Below are positions 16,753-23,861 of a DNA stretch of 45,241 nt, piece by piece. Both the position numbers and the translations under genes were made by a program. The first letter of the stretch is position 1. The number at the start of each line of letters is the position of its first letter. Below the pieces are notes generated by a model. It was not told the origin of the DNA. It saw only the letters and a program-made list of their open reading frames with translations, and searched no databases. The DNA is from WJMB01 sp964581465 (GTDB taxonomy: Bacteria; RBG-13-66-14). The DNA is taken from contig CAZOOP010000032.1 of NCBI GenBank assembly GCA_964581465.1, forward strand, positions 1 to 45,241, written 5' to 3'.

Positions 16753-17604
16753 TCAGGGTAGACGCGGGCGCACCAAGCCCAGCGGGGTCTTCTGCAGCTC
16801 CTGGCCCAGGGGATTGTCGGCGATGGAGAGGGCCAGCCGGTAGCCGTCCACGTCGTCGGTTTTGCCGAGAATGTCGACGTCGCCGTAATCGTTGGCGTCG
16901 ATTACCGCCGTCGGGATGCCGCCCAGCGCCGCCGAGACCCGCTCGCAAACCCACTTGGGGAAGGCCGGACCGTAGATGATGACGTTGATGTAGCGCTCGA
17001 AGGTGCCCACCCGGCTGCCGTCTATCTGGGCCACCTCGGGACCGGCGATGCGGTAGAAGTCGCCGCGGTGACCCAGGGCTCGGGTGATCGCCCCGACCAC
17101 ACCGGCCAACAGGATGCGAGGCAGGCCGACCAGGTCGATGGCCGCCTGCATCTTAACGGGCAGCCCCACCGCGCCGATGCCCCAGGGCGCCTTGCTGACG
17201 CGGGCCGAGAGGAACCTGGCCCAGAAGCCCTCGCGGATGTCGGCGAAGCGCCGGGTGCGTCCCTGAGTGACGGCAACGATCTTCTCGCTGATCACCAGCA
17301 CGTCGCCGGGGCGTGGTCCCGCCGGCGGCACGTAGCGCTTGCAGACCTCGACGATATCGTCGCGCTCGGTTATCAGGTGGGTCTTGATCGGGATGGTGTC
17401 GACGGTTCGCGTGTAGGGGTTCTCGCGCTTGCGCCGCGCCTCGGGACGTTCGGCCACCCGCTCGGTGCGCCGCTTCTGCTCCCGGTACCATTCCTTCTTT
17501 GTCGATCGATAGACCTGGTAGCCGTCGGTGTCCGGCGAGCTGGTCTGTTCGACATACTCGGGATCGCGCTTCCAGAAGCGCCACCACTTGCGTTTGTCGG
17601 CCAA
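16753..17604 (-). CDS. Coenzyme F420-0:gamma-glutamyl ligase-like (CofE-fold) protein
   Basis: I start it at the TTG at 17604, four bases after GGAGGG (17614-17609), giving 283 residues (LADKRKWWRFWKRD onward). A longer in-frame ATG at 17742 lies upstream of a good promoter and is unlikely. The N-terminal 75 residues are basic and variable. From PIKTHLITERDDIVEV, GDVLVISEKIVAVTQGR and on to IDANDYGDVDILG it follows the CofE/F420_ligase fold, which adds glutamate to coenzyme F420 using GTP in archaea and actinobacteria. Stand-alone relatives occur in many bacteria without F420, with unknown substrates. No other F420 genes are in the window, so an F420 role should not be assumed. Confidence 0.75.
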   Translation of the reverse strand: MADKRKWWRFWKRDPEYVEQTSSPDTDGYQVYRSTKKEWYREQKRRTERVAERPEARRKRENPYTRTVDTIPIKTHLITERDDIVEVCKRYVPPAGPRPGDVLVISEKIVAVTQGRTRRFADIREGFWARFLSARVSKAPWGIGAVGLPVKMQAAIDLVGLPRILLAGVVGAITRALGHRGDFYRIAGPEVAQIDGSRVGTFERYINVIIYGPAFPKWVCERVSAALGGIPTAVIDANDYGDVDILGKTDDVDGYRLALSIADNPLGQELQKTPLGLVRPRLP

Positions 17605-17640
17605 GGCACCCTCCAGGGACTGATAACGATGAACCCGGGT

Positions 17641-17669
17641 AGTATACCCGGGTGCGGCGAGGCGGTCAA
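17641..17669 (-). promoter_or_regulatory. Promoter of the CofE-like gene
   Basis: On the minus strand TTGACC (17669-17664), a 17-nt spacer and TATACT (17646-17641). The predicted start point lies about 30 bases upstream of the TTG start codon at 17604. This supports the shorter gene model. Confidence 0.65.
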
Positions 17670-17738
17670 ATCCGAGGAGATGGTGTTCAGCCGGAATGCT
17701 GGAACGGGACTGCTCCAACATCCAACTTAAGTAATCAT

Positions 17739-18089
17739 TCATCCAAGTCTATATACATTAAAGAATACATATTCATTATCTTCAATGCGTCTTTGGGTAG
17801 GATCAACTTCAACGGCATTGCCTCCTAGACAAAGAGCTATTTTTTTCATTAACCTTTCATTTGTTCTCCTATCCACATGAAAAGGGATTGAATATCTACC
17901 TTTAAACTCAGCAACAGGAAGATGACCTTTAATCATTCTGTTATCAAATAATATAAATTTATCATTCCATTCGCCACGCTTTATCTCTTCGCTTAGACAT
18001 TCCTTGCAAACTATCCTTCCATCAATATCACAAAAGTTTGCAAGTTTAATCTGATTGCATACTTGGCACCTGCTTTTATCGTTGCACAT
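17739..18089 (-). CDS. AT-rich small zinc-finger protein of unknown function
   Basis: The product has 116 residues. I choose the ATG at 18089, preceded by AGGAAC (18099-18094); in-frame ATGs at 18104 and 18146 are possible. Four Cys in C-x2-C pairs (CQVC and, 17 residues on, CKEC), with an extra FCD between them, form a likely zinc finger in the first 32 residues. A compact alpha/beta remainder follows (IPFHVDRRTNERLMKKIALCLGG). I do not recognise the family. The gene and its upstream region are strikingly AT-rich compared with every neighbour and use A/T-ending codons, so recent acquisition is likely. Its stop overlaps a potential ATG at 17742 (ATGA), probably by chance. Confidence 0.7.
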   Translation of the reverse strand: MCNDKSRCQVCNQIKLANFCDIDGRIVCKECLSEEIKRGEWNDKFILFDNRMIKGHLPVAEFKGRYSIPFHVDRRTNERLMKKIALCLGGNAVEVDPTQRRIEDNEYVFFNVYRLG

Positions 18090-18484
18090 GGCAGTTCCTT
18101 TCATGGTTTGTTTATGTGTTGAGGAGAGAGGATCTTCATGATACATAGAGTATCACCTAATATCCACAGACTATAGTATGCAAATCACAATGTATTCCGA
18201 GAAGCCAGGATAAACAACCTTTGACTTGCACTAATGACTTGCACTAACCAGCAAACGCTGGTTGACGTCCAACCGGCGGCGGAAAAGAGGGTAAATCGAG
18301 AATGTGGGATGGGACGGGGGGACGCCTCCATAATCCCCACCCGACAGGGTCCGGATGAGTGGCGCTTATCTCCAGGTGTCCAGCGGACTGCTCGGACAGA
18401 CTGATGAGCCTGTCCGCCGCGTTTCGAGATAACCGTTTTCTATGTGGCCGTTGCAGTCTTTGCCGTCGCCACAGGTCGGGGGCA
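18090..18484. repeat. AT-rich gap with a 13-bp tandem repeat and hairpin
   Basis: TGACTTGCACTAA occurs twice in tandem with no mismatch (18222-18234 and 18235-18247). It is followed at once by a hairpin, ACCAGC-AAAC-GCTGGT (18247-18262). The base composition changes from AT-rich to GC-rich here, so this may be one edge of the inserted segment that carries the zinc-finger gene. No gene is seen from 18263 to 18484. Confidence 0.55.
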
Positions 18485-18559
18485 TTGAAGCCGGACCGGC
18501 GCGGTGCTACAATCGCCACTGACTCGTTCCGTTGACCCGCGGCGGCGGGATCGCCGCCG
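18485..18559 (+). promoter_or_regulatory. sucC promoter and leader hairpin
   Basis: TTGAAG (18485-18490), 17-nt spacer and TACAAT (18508-18513). In the leader, CGGCGGCG (18540-18547) and CGCCGCCG (18552-18559) form a perfect 8-bp stem with loop GGAT, 15 bases before the Shine-Dalgarno GGGGAGG (18574-18580). Confidence 0.65.
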
Positions 18560-18588
18560 AAAACATTATCCCAAGGGGAGGTTCCAGC

Positions 18589-19725
18589 TTGAAGGTTCAC
18601 GAGTACCAGGCCAAAGAGCTCTTCCGCGAGTTCGGCATTCCCACCAGCCGGGGTGTGCTCGTCGAGACGCCGGAGCGGGCCGCCGACGCCCTCGATGAGG
18701 TCGGCCTGCCCTGCGTGGTCAAGAGCCAGGTGCTGGTCGGCGGTCGCGGCAAGGCCGGCGGCGTGCGCTTCGTCCGCAACGCCGACGACTACCACAAGGC
18801 CGTCGACGAGATCCTGGGCATGGACATCAAGGGCCTCACCGTCGAGAAGCTGCTCATCGACGAGGCCGTCGACATCAAACAGGAGCTCTACCTGGGCGTC
18901 GTGCTCGACCGTTCGACCAAGCAGCCCCGCTTCATGGTCTCCGCCGCCGGGGGCGTCGAGATCGAGGTCGTCGCCGCCGAAACCCCCGAAAAAATCTTCA
19001 GTCTGGCCATCGACCCGCTGATCGGTTTCCAGGGTTATCACGGCCGACGACTGGCCGCCTTCCTCCACGACGACCCCGCCGTGCGGAAGCGGCTCGCCAA
19101 GGTCCTGGCCAAGCTCTACGAGCTGTTCATGGCCAAGGACTGCTCCCTGGCCGAGATCAACCCCTGCGTAATCACCGGCGCGGGCGACGCGGTGGCCATC
19201 GACGCCAAGCTCAACTTCGACGACAACGCCCTCTTCCGCCACCCCGACGTGGCCGCGCTGCGCGACATGACCGCCGAGGACCCCCTCGAGGTCAAGGCCA
19301 AGGAGGCCGGGCTGTCCTACGTCAACCTCGACGGCGGCGTGGGCTGCCTGGTCAACGGCGCCGGGCTGGCCATGACCACCATGGACCTGATCAAGCACTT
19401 CGGCGCCGAGCCGGCCAACTTCCTCGATGTCGGCGGCTCGAGCAACCCGCGGAAGGTGCTGACCGCCATGGAGATCATCACCAGTGATGATAACGTCAAG
19501 TCCATCCTGCTCAACATCTTCGGCGGGATAACCCGTTGCGACGATATCGCCAACGGTCTGATCCAAGCCCTCGAGCAGCGCCCCCTCGAGGTTCCTCTTG
19601 TGGTTCGGCTCACCGGCACCAACGAGGACGAGGGGCGCGCGATTCTGCAACAGGCCGGTATCGAGGCCGGCAAAGACTTCGACCAGGCCGTCCAGCAGGC
19701 CGTCAACGCCGCCCGAGGCGCGTAA
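18589..19725 (+). CDS. sucC: Succinyl-CoA ligase (ADP-forming), beta subunit
   Basis: The product has 378 residues with a TTG start at 18589, eight bases after GGGGAGG. The usual N-terminus (MKVHEYQAKELFREFGIPTS) fixes the start; an upstream ATG at 18532 is not used. The ATP-grasp domain includes CVVKSQVLVGGRGKAGG, the metal-binding CSLAEINPCV and AIDAKLNFDDNALFR. The C-terminal CoA-ligase-like domain has GLSYVNLDGGVGCLVNGAGLAM and LDVGGSS, with NIFGGITRCD. With SucD it makes succinate and ATP from succinyl-CoA in the TCA cycle. Length and motifs are standard. The stop is nine bases before sucD. Confidence 0.97.
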   Translation: MKVHEYQAKELFREFGIPTSRGVLVETPERAADALDEVGLPCVVKSQVLVGGRGKAGGVRFVRNADDYHKAVDEILGMDIKGLTVEKLLIDEAVDIKQELYLGVVLDRSTKQPRFMVSAAGGVEIEVVAAETPEKIFSLAIDPLIGFQGYHGRRLAAFLHDDPAVRKRLAKVLAKLYELFMAKDCSLAEINPCVITGAGDAVAIDAKLNFDDNALFRHPDVAALRDMTAEDPLEVKAKEAGLSYVNLDGGVGCLVNGAGLAMTTMDLIKHFGAEPANFLDVGGSSNPRKVLTAMEIITSDDNVKSILLNIFGGITRCDDIANGLIQALEQRPLEVPLVVRLTGTNEDEGRAILQQAGIEAGKDFDQAVQQAVNAARGA

Positions 19726-19734
19726 GGAGGACAG

Positions 19735-20604
19735 ATGAGCATCTTCGTCGATGAGAACACGCGCCTGGTCGTCCAGGGCGTCACCGGCCGCGACGGCTCC
19801 TTCCACACCGAACAGATGCTGGAGTACGGCACCCGGGTCGTCGCCGGGGTCACCCCGGGCAAGGGTGGGCAAAAGGTCCACGGCGTGCCCGTCTTCGACT
19901 CCGTGGCCGAGGCCGTCGAAACCACCGGCGCCAACACCAGCGTTATCTACGTCCCCGCCCGCTTCGCCGCCGAGGCCATGCTCGAGTCCGCCGACGCCGG
20001 CATCGGACTCTGCGTCGCCATCAGCGAGGGCCTGCCCACCCTCGACGTGATGCGGGTCTACCACTATTATCAGGCCAAGGGGCTGCGCTTCAGCGGCCCC
20101 AACTCCCCGGGCATCATCTCGCCGGGCAAGGCCAAGGTCGGCATCATGCCCGCCCACATCCACAAACCCGGCCATATCGGCGTCGTCAGCCGCTCCGGCA
20201 CCCTGACCTACGAGGTCGTCTGGAGTCTGACCAACGCCGGGATGGGCCAGTCCACCTGCATCGGCATCGGCGGCGACCCGATCATCGGCACGAGCTTCAT
20301 CGGCTGCCTGGCCGCCTTCGAGGCCGACCCGGACACCCACGGCGTGGTGATGATCGGCGAGATCGGCGGCGCCGACGAGGAAGCCGCCGCCGAGTTCATC
20401 GCCGCCGAGATGCGGACCCCCGTCGTCAGCTTTATCGCCGGGCGCACCGCCCCCAAGGGCAAGCGGATGGGACACGCCGGAGCGATCATCGCCGGCGGCA
20501 AGGGCACCGCCGAGAGCAAGCGCGCGGCCCTCGAAGCCGCCGGGGTTCCCGTGGCCGACCTGCCCAGCCAGCTTCCGGGCCTGCTCAAGGAGAAGCTGGG
20601 CTAG
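19735..20604 (+). CDS. sucD: Succinyl-CoA ligase, alpha subunit
   Basis: The product has 289 residues; the ATG at 19735 follows GGAGG in the 9-bp gap after sucC. The Rossmann CoA-binding domain starts LVVQGVTGRDGSFHTEQM, followed by GPNSPGIISPGKAKVGIMP and GVVSRSGTLTYE. The phosphohistidine is His247 in RMGHAGAIIAGGKGTA. It forms the (alpha-beta) active enzyme with SucC. No other TCA gene is adjacent. A strong terminator follows. Confidence 0.97.
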   Translation: MSIFVDENTRLVVQGVTGRDGSFHTEQMLEYGTRVVAGVTPGKGGQKVHGVPVFDSVAEAVETTGANTSVIYVPARFAAEAMLESADAGIGLCVAISEGLPTLDVMRVYHYYQAKGLRFSGPNSPGIISPGKAKVGIMPAHIHKPGHIGVVSRSGTLTYEVVWSLTNAGMGQSTCIGIGGDPIIGTSFIGCLAAFEADPDTHGVVMIGEIGGADEEAAAEFIAAEMRTPVVSFIAGRTAPKGKRMGHAGAIIAGGKGTAESKRAALEAAGVPVADLPSQLPGLLKEKLG

Positions 20605-20632
20605 AGTGATCGATAATACTTCGCTGGAAAAC

Positions 20633-20657
20633 GGGACGGGCTTCGGCCCGTCCCTTT
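20633..20657 (+). terminator. Terminator after sucCD
   Basis: A 9-bp perfect stem GGGACGGGC (20633-20641) and GCCCGTCCC (20646-20654), closed by a UUCG tetraloop and followed by TTTCT. Confidence 0.92.
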
Positions 20658-20783
20658 CTACTTGACAATGCAGAATAATCCACTTAACGTTAAGAGTAGT
20701 ATTTGATGATAACAATCAATGTGTGTAGGCTGTCTAGGTTGTTTAGGCTGTCCGGTGGCGGACGACCTCAAAGGGGGCGGAGA

Positions 20784-22376
20784 ATGAAACAGTTGCTGTT
20801 ACTCGTTTTGGCCTTGGTGTTAGTCGCACCCGCAACCGCCGATGATTGGCACATCGAGACGGTGGATTCGACTGGTGCTGTGGGCACATACACCTCCCTG
20901 GCGCTGGATTCCAGCAGCAACCCGCATATTTCGTATTACGACTGGATCAACGAAAACCTCAAGTACGTCCATTGGAACGGCGCGCGCTGGGAGATCGAGA
21001 CGGTGGACTCGGGTGGTCGTGTAGGCGAGTACACTTCCCTGGCGCTGGATTCCAGCGGCAACCCGCACATCTCGTATTTCGGCTACACGAACATTGACCT
21101 CAAGTACGCCGCCTGGAACGGTTCGAGCTGGGAGCTCGAGACGGTGGATTCCGATGATGATGTAGGCTTTTACACCTCCCTGGCGCTGGATTCCAGCGGC
21201 AACCCGCACATCTCGTACCTCGACAGCACCAATGGTTATCTCAAGTACGCCGCCTGGAACGGCGCGAGCTGGGAGCTCGAGACGGTGGGCACGGGTATTT
21301 TTGTAGGCCTGTACACTTCCCTGGCGCTGGATTCCAGCGGCAACCCGCATATTTCTTATTACGACTGGAGCAACACCGACCTCAAGTACATCCGCTGGGA
21401 TGGTGTGAGCTGGAGTATCGTGACGGTGGATTCGCACGGTGATGTAGGCGAGTATACTTCCCTGGCGCTGGATTCCAGCAGCAACCCGCACATCTCGTAC
21501 TTCGACCACACGAACCTTGACCTCAAATATGCAACAACGTGGGACGGCACGATCTGGGAGATCGAGGCGGTGGATTCGGATGGTGTTGTCGGCTCGTTCA
21601 CCTCCCTTGCGCTGGATTCCAGCGGCCACCCGCACATATCGTACTACGACTACACTAACGAAGACCTCAAGTACGCCGCCTGGAACGGCGCGACATGGGA
21701 TATCGAGACGGTGGACTCGACAGGTGATGTCGGCTTGTACACCTCTCTGACGCTGGATTCCAGCGGCTACCCGCACATCTCGTACTACGACTTCACCAAC
21801 GACGAACTCAAGTTCGCAACCACCCGCCCGGACTGGGATATTGAGGACGTTGAACTGCTGGCGTCCCCCGCCGACGACGGCGTCCTGCTGGGCTGGAGCA
21901 TCAGCGGCGACGTGCCCGCAGGTGTCCGCGTCCTGCGCGGGGAGGATAACCCCGTCGCCGTGTCCGGTCCGCTGCCCGGTGAGACCACCCACTGGCTGGA
22001 TCGGGGCGTTACCCCCGGCGAGGGTTACGTCTATTGGCTCGAAGTCACGGATAGCGACGGACGTACCGAGCGATACGGTCCGACGGAGGCCGTGGTCGTT
22101 CCCGAAAGGACCCAGCGGCTAGTCCTTGATGAACCGTATCCCAACCCGGCGAATAGCAGTGTCAACTTCGCCTTCACGCTGCCCGAGGCCCAGAGTGTCA
22201 GCTTGAGCGTTTATGACCTGTCCGGGCGCCGGGTGGCCGTCTTGACCGAGGGCGAGCTGCCCGCCGGGCGCCACGCCGTTGCCTGGGACTGTGCCGGGGA
22301 AGCGTCGGGCGTCTATCTGCTGCGCTTGGAGACGCGGGACCAATCGCTCAGCCGCCGGGTGGTTATCGGCCGCTAG
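20784..22376 (+). CDS. Secreted tandem-repeat (beta-propeller-like) protein with FlgD-like C-terminal domain
   Basis: The product has 530 residues from the ATG at 20784 (GGCGGAG just upstream); it begins with a signal peptide (MKQLLLLVLALVLVAPATA). An in-frame ATG at 20703 would bury it. Seven tandem repeats of 47 residues (141 bp, starting at 20895, 21036 and so on) follow a half repeat. The consensus is SLALDSSGNPHISYYD, xTNxDLKYAAWNG, then xSWExETVDS and a VGxYT end. The repeats probably form a seven-bladed propeller. They are very similar at DNA level too. After about residue 360 come a fibronectin-like segment and a FlgD/type IX-like domain (YPNPANSSVNFAFTLPEA, VSLSVYDLSGRRVAVL, GVYLLRL, ending VVIGR). 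Surface location is inferred. The ligand is unknown. Confidence 0.85.
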   Translation: MKQLLLLVLALVLVAPATADDWHIETVDSTGAVGTYTSLALDSSSNPHISYYDWINENLKYVHWNGARWEIETVDSGGRVGEYTSLALDSSGNPHISYFGYTNIDLKYAAWNGSSWELETVDSDDDVGFYTSLALDSSGNPHISYLDSTNGYLKYAAWNGASWELETVGTGIFVGLYTSLALDSSGNPHISYYDWSNTDLKYIRWDGVSWSIVTVDSHGDVGEYTSLALDSSSNPHISYFDHTNLDLKYATTWDGTIWEIEAVDSDGVVGSFTSLALDSSGHPHISYYDYTNEDLKYAAWNGATWDIETVDSTGDVGLYTSLTLDSSGYPHISYYDFTNDELKFATTRPDWDIEDVELLASPADDGVLLGWSISGDVPAGVRVLRGEDNPVAVSGPLPGETTHWLDRGVTPGEGYVYWLEVTDSDGRTERYGPTEAVVVPERTQRLVLDEPYPNPANSSVNFAFTLPEAQSVSLSVYDLSGRRVAVLTEGELPAGRHAVAWDCAGEASGVYLLRLETRDQSLSRRVVIGR

Positions 22377-22406
22377 ACGACGATTGGCATTGTTGATGTA
22401 TTGTAG

Positions 22407-22428
22407 GGCGGGGTCTTTAGACCCCGCC
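22407..22428. terminator. Hairpin between convergent genes
   Basis: GGCGGGGTC (22407-22415), loop TTTA, GACCCCGCC (22420-22428): a perfect 9-bp stem between the repeat-protein gene and rodA, which converge. There is no T-run on either side, so its strength as a terminator is uncertain. Confidence 0.5.
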
Positions 22429-22544
22429 GCCTATGCGTTGACGCGGATAGGTCGCGGGGCCGGCCCCGAAATCCTGTTCCACAGGTTACGGATACTCGTT
22501 CTTTTCGGTTTTTGATGGTATGGGCTGTGTTGACACTTGCATTC

Positions 22545-23861
22545 TCACAGGCTCAAGCTGCGGGTGCGACGCTCGATTCCGGCGCAGAAGCCCACCGCGG
22601 CCCAGGCCGTCAGCATGAAGCTTCCTCCGTAGCTGACGAAGGGCAGGGGCAGCCCGGCCACGGGGAAAACGCCCAGGCACATGCCGATGTTGAAGAAGGC
22701 GTGGAAGGCCAGCATCACTGCCAGGCCGTAGGCGACCAGGGAGCTGAAGGTGTCGGGCGCCCGCGAGGCCGTGCGGACCATCCGGGCAACCAGGAAGACG
22801 TATAGCAGGATCATTATCGCCGAGCCCACGTATCCCCACTCCTCGGCCCAAACGCTGAAGGCGAAGTCGGTGTGTCGCTCGGGGAGGAAGGCCAGCTTGC
22901 CCTGGCTGCCGCGCTGAAACCCCTTGCCGAACCAGCCGCCGGAGCCGATGGCGATGCGGCTCTGGATGATGTTGTAACCGGCGCCCTTGGGGTCCGCCGT
23001 GGGGTCGAGGAACATCAGCACCCGGCGCTTCTGATACTCCTTGAGCAGCCCCCAGGCCGGAGGCAGCAGGACGCCGGCGGCGGCGCCGGCCAGGGTCAAC
23101 CAGCCGAAGAAGCGTCCAGTGCGCCGACGCAGTGAGAGCCAAAGGGTGAGCATCACGGCGGCGCCCAGCCACCACCAGGGGCGCAGCAGGGCTCCCAGGG
23201 GCGAGGCGGCCTCCGAACCAATAAAACCGATGACCCACTTCGGCGCCGGGGTCAGAGCGGTCAGCGCCCAGGCCGGAATCAACAGCAGAGCGGCCAGCTT
23301 CCAGCCTGGCACCCCGGCCCAGTAGAGCAGGCCCAGGGTCAAGGGGACGAAGACAAAGGCCGTGGCCAGGTCGGGCTGGACGGCGATCAGGCCCAGCGAA
23401 GGCAGGGCCAAAAGCACCACCGTCAAGGCCTGGATCGGCATCGGTCCGTGCCGCTTGAGCTTCTCCTCGTCCCGGCGCAGCAGGAACCAGGCCGCGGCGA
23501 GTATGAAGGTCGCTTTGGCCGGTTCGGAGGTCTGGATGTTGATCGGACCGAGGGTGATCCAGCGCCGCGTGGCGGTGGCGTCGGGCCAGACCAGGGTCAG
23601 CACCAGCAACAGCAGGGCTCCGGCGTAGAGATAGGGGGCGGCGCGGCGCAGGCGCTCGCTGTCCAGCCGGGAGACCAGCAGCGCCGTCAACAGGCCCAGC
23701 GCCGCCCAGATCGTCTGCCAGAGCCAGCGCGGCAGTCCCGCGGCGGAGCCTCCGGCCGAGGCGTTGACCAGGACCCCGCAGAGCGAGAGCGCCCCGGCGG
23801 TGATCAACAGCCAGCGGTCCGGCGGCGCCTGTTTGTCGAGGCTCCCGGCCATAATCATCAA
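22545..23861 (-). CDS. rodA: Rod-shape-determining SEDS glycosyltransferase RodA
   Basis: The product has 438 residues and ten or more hydrophobic helices. SEDS landmarks are present: RRWITLGPINIQTSEPAKATFI, the AVQPDLATAFVF stretch with the conserved Asp, RIAIGSGGWFGKGF, FLPERHTDFAFSVWAEEWG and the C-terminal PLPFVSYGGSFML. It polymerises lipid II glycan chains in the elongasome together with PBP2. The start codon overlaps the stop of mrdA by four bases (ATGA, 23858-23861), so translation is coupled. The loop between helices 7 and 8 is longer than in E. coli. Confidence 0.95.
   Translation of the reverse strand: MMIMAGSLDKQAPPDRWLLITAGALSLCGVLVNASAGGSAAGLPRWLWQTIWAALGLLTALLVSRLDSERLRRAAPYLYAGALLLLVLTLVWPDATATRRWITLGPINIQTSEPAKATFILAAAWFLLRRDEEKLKRHGPMPIQALTVVLLALPSLGLIAVQPDLATAFVFVPLTLGLLYWAGVPGWKLAALLLIPAWALTALTPAPKWVIGFIGSEAASPLGALLRPWWWLGAAVMLTLWLSLRRRTGRFFGWLTLAGAAAGVLLPPAWGLLKEYQKRRVLMFLDPTADPKGAGYNIIQSRIAIGSGGWFGKGFQRGSQGKLAFLPERHTDFAFSVWAEEWGYVGSAIMILLYVFLVARMVRTASRAPDTFSSLVAYGLAVMLAFHAFFNIGMCLGVFPVAGLPLPFVSYGGSFMLTAWAAVGFCAGIERRTRSLSL

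Noticed and set aside
17605..17742. N-terminal extension of the CofE-like gene from the ATG at 17742
   Set aside because: A good promoter lies inside it and the TTG at 17604 has a strong ribosome site; the ATGA overlap with the AT-rich gene is probably chance.
18244..20715. 823-codon minus-strand frame opposite sucCD
   Set aside because: It is a shadow of two clear metabolic genes; the product is low-complexity and has no family match.
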